Shown here in pieces: positions 8,103 to 15,067 of a DNA stretch of 61,652 nucleotides. Made by a program: the position numbers and the translations under genes. Source of the DNA: Paracoccus salsus (GTDB lineage Bacteria; Pseudomonadota; Alphaproteobacteria; Rhodobacterales; Rhodobacteraceae). The stretch covers positions 1 to 61,652 of the forward strand of contig NZ_JAKGGD010000009.1 of the NCBI RefSeq assembly GCF_021556615.1. The letters run 5' to 3'. Each line of letters opens with the position of its first letter. Position 1 is the stretch's first letter. Below the pieces are notes generated by a model. That model was not told the DNA's origin. It made no database searches and was given only the letters and a program-made list of their open reading frames with translations.

Positions 8103-9574
8103 TTTCCTTTTGGATCGCATCCAGCGACATTCGGAAGAATGTCTTCATCCCTAAATACTATGACCCGCGCATTGAGCGTAAGATTAAAGAACTATCCACA
8201 ACCCATCTCATTCGTGATATCGGCTCGATGGAAGAGGCGGGGCTCCTTTCAGCGTCCACGGGACACGAGATCGGCAAAGAAGCCTACGGCACAGGCAGCA
8301 TACCGTTTGTTCGAACTTCCGATATTTCGAATTGGGAGGTGAAGACTGTTCCAAAGCAAGGAGTGTCTCAAGAGATATATAAGGCATACGCAGACAAGCA
8401 GGATGTTCGTGAAGGCGATGTGCTTTTTGTGCGTGATGGCACCTATCTGATAGGGACTAATTGCTTTGTTACTGGAATCGAGAAGGAGATGCTTTTCCAG
8501 TCTCATATTCTGAAGTTTAGGATCAATGATGAATCCGCCCTAAGCCCAGAAATCCTTTTTCTTGCCCTGAACTCACCATTCGTTCAGGCTCAAGTCCGTT
8601 CCTTCCAGTTTACCGCAGACATAATCGACACAATTGGACGGCGCTATAGGGAAATTCGGCTTCCAATTATAAAGGAGGAAAGGATTGCGAAGTCCCTCGC
8701 CGCGCAAGTCAAGGCCGCGCTCGAAGTGCGGGTCCGCGGCAAGGCGTTCGTGAAGCAGGCACCTGTCCTAATCGAGAGATGCTTGAGCATTGGAAGCATC
8801 AAACCTATCACTGACTTTGATAATCTATCAGACGAAGAAATCCGTGAAGCCCTCGTCTCTGACACTGTGACAATGGAATTCGGGGAGTTCGAGGCGACCT
8901 TTGTGTCCTCATCGGGTGTAAAAAATAGAATATTTCTTCCGAAATACTATGATCCAGAAATCGACAAAGAGCTGAAGGCGCTCTCCACAACCTGCGATAT
9001 TTTGAGCATCCAGGAGCTTGTCGATCAAGGACTTCTCGAGATTGAAACTGGCCATGAGGTCGGAAAGCTGGCATATGGCACTGGGGATATCCCATTTTTG
9101 CGGACGAGCGACTTCGCGAATTGGGAAGTGAAGCATGACCCGAAGCATTGCGTCAGCGATAAAATCTATGAGGAATACTCCAGCAAACAGAGCCTTAAGC
9201 CCCTGGATATCCTGCTGGTTCGCGACGGCACTTATCTTGTTGGGTCATCGACAATCATTCAGCCAGGCGATGAGAAGTCGTTGTTTTGTGGCGGGCTGTA
9301 CCGGATTCGCAGCCTCGCACCCGACAGGGTGGACCCTTATCTGCTACTCGGCGTTCTCAATTCGTATATTGTCAAACGGCAGTTTCGCTCGCGTCAGTTT
9401 ACACGAGACGTCATCGACACTCTTGGCCGAAGACTATTCGAAGTTCGTGTTCCTTGGCCGAAGGACGAGACTTTTCGAGAAGAGCTCTCGGCGAGAATTC
9501 GTTCAGTGGTGGAACAACGCAACAAGGCGAGAGACCTGATCAAGCAGCTTGCCGCCGATTATGCTCCACGTTGA
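8099..9574 (+). CDS. Type I/IIB restriction-modification specificity subunit (HsdS-like)
   Basis: The 491-residue protein has two similar halves, each beginning with PKYYDP and containing a target-recognition domain with VGK(E/L)AYGTG, PF(V/L)RTSD and (R/F)TxDIIDTxGRR. Each half ends in a helical conserved region. Two TRDs imply recognition of a bipartite DNA site. The start overlaps the stop of the nuclease-methyltransferase gene (ATGA), so the two are translationally coupled. The strong internal repeat is normal for HsdS and a known substrate for domain shuffling. The target sequence cannot be predicted from sequence alone. Confidence 0.85.
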   Translation: MISFWIASSDIRKNVFIPKYYDPRIERKIKELSTTHLIRDIGSMEEAGLLSASTGHEIGKEAYGTGSIPFVRTSDISNWEVKTVPKQGVSQEIYKAYADKQDVREGDVLFVRDGTYLIGTNCFVTGIEKEMLFQSHILKFRINDESALSPEILFLALNSPFVQAQVRSFQFTADIIDTIGRRYREIRLPIIKEERIAKSLAAQVKAALEVRVRGKAFVKQAPVLIERCLSIGSIKPITDFDNLSDEEIREALVSDTVTMEFGEFEATFVSSSGVKNRIFLPKYYDPEIDKELKALSTTCDILSIQELVDQGLLEIETGHEVGKLAYGTGDIPFLRTSDFANWEVKHDPKHCVSDKIYEEYSSKQSLKPLDILLVRDGTYLVGSSTIIQPGDEKSLFCGGLYRIRSLAPDRVDPYLLLGVLNSYIVKRQFRSRQFTRDVIDTLGRRLFEVRVPWPKDETFREELSARIRSVVEQRNKARDLIKQLAADYAPR

Positions 9575-9985
9575 GTTCCAAACATTCCCACTACCTTTAG
9601 GGTCCGTTTCGAGCGATTCTGTCACCCATGCGGACCTTCCTCCATCGCCTTCTCGGCCTCGCGCGGGCTGGTGGCTTCGACGCTACAGTTGGCGGGCGGC
9701 GTTGGGAGGGGGCGCGAGGCCAAACGCGGCGATCCTCGCAGCGCGAACACGGCTCGGGCTGGCCGATGCGCGATCAACGTGTTCACCATTGCACTGCGCC
9801 GCCGCAAGGACCGCGCCGACGGCCTCCTGCGTCAGCTGCGCTACAAGTGTGCAGTGCTTTATGACCAGTTGCGCCATAGGTGCAAGCGCGGCGCGAGCTG
9901 GAGCGAACCTATGCCGAGGGTCCCGGTATCGGGGACGTGAGGGAGCGGCCGGTGTTGGGTGGCGCCGAGGGCCCAAGGGTCTGAG
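9575..9985. other. Gene-free 411-bp stretch between two restriction systems
   Basis: Several open frames cross this GC-rich stretch on both strands, but none has convincing composition, a ribosome-binding site or a recognisable domain. It lies between convergent genes (8099-9574 plus, 9986-12043 minus) and marks a jump in GC content. I read it as a recombination scar or degenerate remnant. Confidence 0.45.
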
Positions 9986-12043
9986 TTAGGCAAATTTCAC
10001 AAAGAGCTCCTCCTCGAGGCCAAGTTCGGATAGCGCCAGCTTCAGCCGGTCGAACTTTCCCTTATTGTCGATGTTCCCCTCGATGAAGTATCCGTCCGCA
10101 ACCTGAATGGCCTGCCGGAGAAAACCGGGGTCTGGGCTCAGCTGGACGCGCTCGCCCAGCCTCGTATCATGGAACGCCTCGGGCTGGAGCACTAGGAGCT
10201 GCTCGAACACCTCGGCATACAGCCTTGCAACCTGGGTCACCTCCAAGCGGCTGCCGAAGAACACGGCGTACTCTAGCCGCTTGTGGCGCGGCTCCTCGGC
10301 GTCGAAAATGTTTACTTCGTCGGTGTCGGCATCGGCCGCCACGCCAACGCTAGGTGCTGGCCAGACCTCCAGGAAGCGCTTGGCGATACGTTCGGCGCGC
10401 GCCTCAACCTGCTCCACTCCCCACCGCTCAAGGCCCTGCAGGTCGCGGTTCAGCCAGAGGCGACTGAACCGATACCCCTGCTCGCCCCCGTTTTCATTCA
10501 TGTCCCGCTTGTCGAGGAAGGTCTTGTTCCCGAGACGCCCATTGTTTCCGGACAAGGTGAGGTTGCCCACCGTGTTCAGGTATTTCTCGCCCAGCAAGGC
10601 ATACTCGTCGGGGGCGAGCGCACTGCGCCAGCCGGCTTCAGGATTCTGCGGGAAGATATGTTCGACCGTGATGCCCGGCATTGTGACATCGACAGGCTCG
10701 CGGTTGTTGTGGTTCTCGAGCCGGTCGAAGAAGTATGTGCGGGTGCGGCTCTTGGTGCTGTACAAGTCCTTGTCCTTCAGCATCGCGAGGACTTCAGCAT
10801 CGCGCGGGAAGCGTTGGGTGCCGCTGCGCTGCATTAGGGATCCCTCGATCGAGGCGAGGTAGTCCCCTTGGTCGACACGGTCGTACAGGCTCATGAAGAT
10901 CTTGTTCAGCGCGTTCGTTGGCAGACCCAGGATGAATCGGCGCCACACGTAGCTTTGCACCAAGCGCAGGACCGAGGCGAACTCATCGCGCGAAATGACC
11001 CCGGCTACGAAGTCTCGGTAGACGGGCATCAGGAACGGATACGCGACGTTAATTTCCAGCGTCCGGATATAGTTCAGCTCGCAGCTGATCACGGTGTCCT
11101 TCTCGAGCTGCGGGTTCAGGAGTCGCGCATAGACGTTCGAGAGCTCACGCAGTTCATCCAGTGCTTCCATCAGGTCCGATGAGTTCGGGAGGGGATAGCG
11201 TTCCTTGAACTTCTCGTAGACCGCCCCTTTGTTTGGGATGTCCTTCTGCTTCAGCGTAAGGAAATCACGGATAAAGTCCGAAACTCGGCTGTCGTTGACG
11301 TCCAAGTTCCGCGCATTGGCCTCGATCGGTTCCCAGAAATTCCGGAATACCCGCTCCTGCTCCTTTCTCGGCAACCCCATCAGGATGTAGTTGCGGATCA
11401 GATCGGCTTGGGAAAGTTCCAGACCTGTCGAGTTCAGGCTCTCGAAGATGCGCTGGGGGTTGTCCTTGCCGCGCTCAAGCGCGATGTCGACGAAGATCAG
11501 CTTGATCAGCCCCTTTTGGACAATGTCGAAATTGGCTTCATCGATGCGACCCTCAAAGAAGCGAAAATTCTCGACCAGCCGCGAATATCCACTGACCTTC
11601 ACGGCCTCTTTCGGGTCCATGATCTGAGCGAGTGCGACCTTGTTGTTATCAGTTGGCTTCAACTTCAGCTTCTCGGCATCCTCGGCGAACTCGTTGATCA
11701 GGAACGTCTTGTAGATGCGCTGGGCCTGCTGCTCCCTTCCGGCGGCGATTGCATGACGATACAGGGCGATGAAGATCAGGGTCAGCGTGGTCAGCCGCTG
11801 CTGCCCGTCGATGATCGTCAGCTCCCTGAGACCTGAGACTGCGTAGACATCATCATGCACGTACACGATGCTGCCTATGAAGTGCCCAGACAGGCCTTCG
11901 TCCGCGCCGACGGTGAGGATGTCATTGAACAGCTGCTGGCACTGAACCCGCGTCCAGTCATAGTTGCGCTGGTACACAGGGATGGCGAATGCCGTCTCGC
12001 TGCTGGCCAGAAAGCGGTCGACGCGGGTCTCGGCAGCCTTCAT
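9986..12043 (-). CDS. DUF262/DUF1524 protein, GmrSD-like type IV restriction enzyme
   Basis: The 685-residue protein has the N-terminal DUF262 (ParB-like NTPase) motifs PVYQRNYDW (22-30) and DGQQR (79-83), then FESLNSTG (200-207). A DUF1524 HNH-type nuclease domain follows, with VEHIFPQN (H462) and GNLTLSGNN (493-501). A further C-terminal domain spans about 590-685. In GmrSD and its relatives (BrxU, SspE) this combination binds NTP and cuts modified or phosphorothioated DNA. It is transcribed alone, convergent with the restriction-modification pair. It is intact and of usual length for the single-chain form. Its trigger here is unknown. Confidence 0.85.
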   Translation of the reverse strand: MKAAETRVDRFLASSETAFAIPVYQRNYDWTRVQCQQLFNDILTVGADEGLSGHFIGSIVYVHDDVYAVSGLRELTIIDGQQRLTTLTLIFIALYRHAIAAGREQQAQRIYKTFLINEFAEDAEKLKLKPTDNNKVALAQIMDPKEAVKVSGYSRLVENFRFFEGRIDEANFDIVQKGLIKLIFVDIALERGKDNPQRIFESLNSTGLELSQADLIRNYILMGLPRKEQERVFRNFWEPIEANARNLDVNDSRVSDFIRDFLTLKQKDIPNKGAVYEKFKERYPLPNSSDLMEALDELRELSNVYARLLNPQLEKDTVISCELNYIRTLEINVAYPFLMPVYRDFVAGVISRDEFASVLRLVQSYVWRRFILGLPTNALNKIFMSLYDRVDQGDYLASIEGSLMQRSGTQRFPRDAEVLAMLKDKDLYSTKSRTRTYFFDRLENHNNREPVDVTMPGITVEHIFPQNPEAGWRSALAPDEYALLGEKYLNTVGNLTLSGNNGRLGNKTFLDKRDMNENGGEQGYRFSRLWLNRDLQGLERWGVEQVEARAERIAKRFLEVWPAPSVGVAADADTDEVNIFDAEEPRHKRLEYAVFFGSRLEVTQVARLYAEVFEQLLVLQPEAFHDTRLGERVQLSPDPGFLRQAIQVADGYFIEGNIDNKGKFDRLKLALSELGLEEELFVKFA

Positions 12044-12232
12044 GCAAGGTCTCCAAATTGCTCGTGATTATCCGTAACTACGTCAGACGCCCGGTCATGT
12101 CATCAGACTTGACCTTCTCGACGCTTCGCCCAAAGCCATTCGATACGTCCCGAAGAACTATGCGATCAGTTGGATCAACTCTCAGTTCCGCGCCTGCGGC
12201 TAAGGCGAGTGGCTTGCAAGATCTGGTTGTGG

Positions 12233-12433
12233 TTACTCGACCTCGAACCAGCGCATGACAGTCTGCAGCAGATGATCGTAATCTCCCGCCATAGCTTCTG
12301 CCATGAAGGCGGCGATTTCGCATTCGGAGAGACCGGCTTCTCGTGCAGCCTGGCTGCAGCGCCCAAGGACCACAAAGGCGTTGCCGTCGTGGCCAGTGAG
12401 GGTGACGGTGATGTCTGGGTGTTTCGGCGTCAT
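12233..12433 (-). CDS. Small conserved hypothetical protein (66 aa)
   Basis: The product begins MTPKHPDITVTLTGHDGNAF and ends YDHLLQTVMRWFEVE. I have seen near-identical small proteins (GHDGNAF, a helix, then GDYDHLL) annotated as hypothetical in many actinobacterial and alphaproteobacterial genomes and phages. No role is established. It stands between the GmrSD-like gene and the lysis genes; the 189 bp on its left side hold no gene. Confidence 0.7.
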   Translation of the reverse strand: MTPKHPDITVTLTGHDGNAFVVLGRCSQAAREAGLSECEIAAFMAEAMAGDYDHLLQTVMRWFEVE

Positions 12434-12508
12434 GGCATTGGATCCTCAGGGCAGTCACAGCAACAACAGGCGTGACCAACGCGTCTAGTCCACTTAAATC
12501 TCAATGGG

Positions 12509-12766
12509 TTATTGGTATTGAAGACAGGCGCGCGCCTGGTCCCGCATGACGGCGTAGTCAGCGAGCCAGCCGCCGATTTGTGCGTCCTCCGGTAGCGAGG
12601 CCAACTCCTTCGCCACGCGCGCCTGTTCGGCACGGGTGTACTCGACCACCGGCGGGCAATTGCCAGAGGGAGATTTAGAACCGTCCGTCGCGCAGCCGCT
12701 CAGCAAGCTCGTTGCGATCGCGAGGACGGCGAGCCGCCGCTTCCAGCATCTGGCGTTGCACGTCAT
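12509..12766 (-). CDS. Outer-membrane spanin lipoprotein (Rz1-like)
   Basis: The 85-residue product has a basic N-terminus, a hydrophobic segment and a lipobox LLSGC, giving an acylated Cys. A short periplasmic region with CPPVVEYTRAEQ and VMRDQARAC follows. Spanin pairs join inner and outer membranes at the last step of lysis. The ATG at 12766 is preferred over the upstream TTG (12787) because GGAG lies eight bases before it. Its start lies within the inner-membrane spanin gene in another frame, the nested arrangement typical of Rz/Rz1. Confidence 0.75.
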   Translation of the reverse strand: MTCNARCWKRRLAVLAIATSLLSGCATDGSKSPSGNCPPVVEYTRAEQARVAKELASLPEDAQIGGWLADYAVMRDQARACLQYQ

Positions 12767-12932
12767 TGGCCTTCTCCGTAGTTGCAAGGCGCTCGGCGAG
12801 GCGTCCCGCTCGCTCCCCGGAGCGGCGCAAGGCGAGCAGGAACAGGAGGATCGCGAGGGCGGTGACGCCGTAGCGAAGCGCCGCGCGCGCCCATGCCGAT
12901 CCGGCGAGCGTGGTGAGGAGCCCAGAGATCAC
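12675..12932 (-). CDS. Inner-membrane spanin (Rz-like)
   Basis: The 85-residue product starts at GTG overlapping the endolysin stop (GTGA). It has one transmembrane segment (about residues 20-37, GVTALAILLFLLAL) followed by a charged coiled-coil region (ERAGRLAERL through LEAAARR). This fits an i-spanin that pairs with the lipoprotein encoded in the overlapping gene at 12509-12766. The coding assignment rests on topology, position and overlap rather than on sequence family. Confidence 0.65.
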   Translation of the reverse strand: MISGLLTTLAGSAWARAALRYGVTALAILLFLLALRRSGERAGRLAERLATTEKANDVQRQMLEAAARRPRDRNELAERLRDGRF

Positions 12933-13603
12933 CGCCGCCCCCGGCGCCAGTCGTCGAGCCGCGCGTAGATCGTGACCGCGATGCCGCCGAGCGCCACGGC
13001 GATGAACACCCAGCGCAACGTATCGAGGTACGGCACGAGCGGCAGGATGGCGCTCTGGGTCTCGGTCAGGACGCTCTGCGCCACCTCGATCGCGGCTGCG
13101 CCCAGCGTCGCCGCTCCGGCAGCGCCGCCGCCCTTCATGGTGCGGCTTTCGGCCAGCACTTCGCGGGCGGGCGGCGTCTCGGCTGCGAATGCCGTCGCCC
13201 GGACCGGGAACCGCTCGCCCCACTGCCGCGCGGGCCCAAGGTCGACATGGATGAAGCCCGAGCGCGGATAGAAGCCGAAGCCGAGGAACCCGACCTCCCG
13301 CGCCGCCGCCTCGAAGGCCAACGGGTCGTGGTTCGCCATGCCGATGTCGAAGGCGGCGCCGTCGAGATGCTTCGACCGCGTGGCACCGCCGACGGCGCGG
13401 TTGTGCTCGGGGCTGCGATAGGCCGAGCGGACGATCAGCGGCTTGCCCAGCCGGTCACGTAGCGCCTGCAGCTTGTCGAGCGCGGGTTCGTTGATCAGCA
13501 GCTTGCCGGTGCCCCGGCAGGCGATTTCGGCCGGGCTGAAATTCGGCCAGCGCCAGGTGCTCTCAGGCAAGTCGCGCCAGTGGTCGTAGAATGTGGTAGT
13601 CAT
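12929..13603 (-). CDS. Endolysin: M15-type peptidase with C-terminal membrane segment
   Basis: The 224-residue protein has the M15 (D-Ala-D-Ala carboxypeptidase-like) zinc site, H79 and D86 in SKHLDGAAFD plus H119 in FIHVDLG, which would cut peptidoglycan cross-links for lysis. Start ATG at 13603 has GGAGG six to seven bases upstream; the frame's earlier TTG is less likely. A C-terminal hydrophobic helix (about 193-212) followed by basic residues suggests membrane tethering, which is unusual for a simple soluble endolysin. It is coupled to the spanin gene by a 4-bp overlap. Confidence 0.85.
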   Translation of the reverse strand: MTTTFYDHWRDLPESTWRWPNFSPAEIACRGTGKLLINEPALDKLQALRDRLGKPLIVRSAYRSPEHNRAVGGATRSKHLDGAAFDIGMANHDPLAFEAAAREVGFLGFGFYPRSGFIHVDLGPARQWGERFPVRATAFAAETPPAREVLAESRTMKGGGAAGAATLGAAAIEVAQSVLTETQSAILPLVPYLDTLRWVFIAVALGGIAVTIYARLDDWRRGRR

Positions 13604-13618
13604 GAGGTTCCTCCGAAA

Positions 13619-13644
13619 CGAAAAACCCGCCTTCAAGGCGGGTC
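13619..13644 (-). terminator. Rho-independent terminator between tail and lysis genes
   Basis: On the minus strand, CCCGCC / GGCGGG form a perfect stem with a short loop, directly followed by five T residues. It lies after the DUF6127 gene and just before the endolysin gene, so lysis gene expression would depend on read-through, antitermination or its own promoter. Confidence 0.75.
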
Positions 13645-13676
13645 ATTGCGGGCTGATGAATGGGGATGGGGCGCGA

Positions 13677-13964
13677 CTACGGGCTGCCGCCGAAGATCTT
13701 CAGCTTGATCGCGATGCCCGCGAGCAGCGCGAGCATGACGCCGGTGGTGATCATGCGGACGGCCGTCTGCATCGCGGTGCGGCGCACCAGCCGGATGCAG
13801 TCTACCAGGGAGCGCAGATCGCGGATGTCGAGCGCGGCCTCGTCGCCGTCGAGGCCGACATCGGCAAGCGCGCGCTTCGCGCCTTCCTCGGCGGCCCGGG
13901 TCAGGATCGCCTCGAACTCGGCGTCGGGCATGCGCACGAAGCCCTCGGATCGGGGTGGGTTCAT
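13677..13964 (-). CDS. DUF6127 family small membrane protein (possible holin)
   Basis: The 95-residue product starts at ATG 13964 with GGAGG eight bases upstream. It has a soluble helical N-terminal half (AKRALADVGLDGDEAALDIR) and a C-terminal hydrophobic segment (TTGVMLALLAGIAIKLKIF). It resembles DUF6127 proteins of alphaproteobacterial prophages. Its place between the tail fibre and endolysin genes, and its small membrane topology, suggest a holin or holin partner. That role is inference only. Confidence 0.7.
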   Translation of the reverse strand: MNPPRSEGFVRMPDAEFEAILTRAAEEGAKRALADVGLDGDEAALDIRDLRSLVDCIRLVRRTAMQTAVRMITTGVMLALLAGIAIKLKIFGGSP

Positions 13965-13983
13965 AGGATCCTCCTTCCGCCGC

Positions 13984-15060
13984 TCAGCCGACCTTGCAGC
14001 CCCAGAAGGACGTGTGATCGGCGGCGAAGTAGCCGTCCGCAACCCGGAAATACCCCTGCAGCTCGATGGTATCGCCCGCGGTGAGCGGCACCAGGGTCTG
14101 CAGCCAGATCGCGGTGGCGAGCGAGACGTGGGTGGCGGAGATTTCGCCGAAGGAGCCGCGGATTTCGGTGGTGCCGTTCAGGACGAGCCGCCCGCGCATG
14201 CGGGCCGTGGCGCTGGCATTGATCTTGTAGAGCAGCGTCGCGCCAAAGAGGTAGGTGCCGTCCACGGGCGCCACGAAATGGTTGTTCGCGGCGTCGAAGG
14301 CGCCCTGATCGTTGGTGTCGGTGTTGTTGAGGCCGATCTTCGTCCAGGTCCCGACGCCGACGTAGTTGTCGTAGTTGGTGTACGCCTTGAAGCGCGGCAG
14401 CCGAGGCTGGTCGACGATGCCGGTGGCGTTGTCAACGCTGAGCCCGTCGAAGAAGGTGCTGCCGTCGGAGGAGACCGCGAGCCGGAGGCGGTCGGAGCCG
14501 AACAGCCCCACCAGCGCCTTGGTCACGAAGCCGGTCTGCAGCGTCAGGCCGAGATCGTCGCCCGCGGCCTCCTTGTTCATGGTGTAGAACAGATCGCCGG
14601 TGCCACCCTCGGCCACGGTCTTCGCCATCCAGAGCGCGGCATTCAGCTTGGCGGAGAATGGGTTCGAGGCGTCCGCCGTCGTGCCGAGCCCCAGCAGCGC
14701 AAGGTTCTGCAGCGCGTCCGGCGTGGTCCCGACCCAGCCTGCGCCGTCGTAGACCAGCAGCAGTCCTTCGTCCTCAATCCAGGCCCGCCAGCCGCTCCGT
14801 GGCGGCAGGCGCAGCCAGGTGCCATCGGTCCAGAGCGCGATGTTCAGGTCCCAGCCTGCCCAGTCGCCCGTCGCGCCGGAGGCGACGATGTAGCGGTCGC
14901 CATCGGCGGGGCTGCCGGGCGGCGTGGCCAGATCCCGGTCGAGCACCGAGAGCTGCACGAGCCCGTCGAGGATCCGCAGCGCCTCGTTATGGGCGACGTG
15001 CTTCTGGGCCTGCGCCGCGAGGATGTAGGGCAGCAGGAGATGGGTCGTGGCGTCGGACAT
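13984..15060 (-). CDS. DUF2793 tail protein with C1q/TNF-like C-terminal domain
   Basis: The 358-residue product opens with the DUF2793 signature of GTA-like tails (HLLLPYILAAQAQKHVAHNE, then LDGLVQLSV and GDRYIVASGATGDWAG). After a linker, residues 225-358 look like a C1q/TNF jelly-roll (NHFVAPVDGTYLFGATLLYK, RGRLVLNG, LTAGDTIELQGYF). Such domains cap phage fibres and often contact the host surface. It directly follows the megatron gene, so it is the likely receptor-binding or tail-tip decoration protein. Confidence 0.8.
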   Translation of the reverse strand: MSDATTHLLLPYILAAQAQKHVAHNEALRILDGLVQLSVLDRDLATPPGSPADGDRYIVASGATGDWAGWDLNIALWTDGTWLRLPPRSGWRAWIEDEGLLLVYDGAGWVGTTPDALQNLALLGLGTTADASNPFSAKLNAALWMAKTVAEGGTGDLFYTMNKEAAGDDLGLTLQTGFVTKALVGLFGSDRLRLAVSSDGSTFFDGLSVDNATGIVDQPRLPRFKAYTNYDNYVGVGTWTKIGLNNTDTNDQGAFDAANNHFVAPVDGTYLFGATLLYKINASATARMRGRLVLNGTTEIRGSFGEISATHVSLATAIWLQTLVPLTAGDTIELQGYFRVADGYFAADHTSFWGCKVG

Positions 15061-15067
15061 GGGGTTC

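Noticed and set aside
8099..9574. The internal repeat of the specificity gene as a recombination artefact
   Set aside because: Two similar halves are the normal two-TRD organisation of HsdS proteins.
9549..9989. Open frames of 60-146 codons between the restriction systems
   Set aside because: Frames on both strands have composition expected from GC-rich noncoding DNA, and no start signals or domains are seen.
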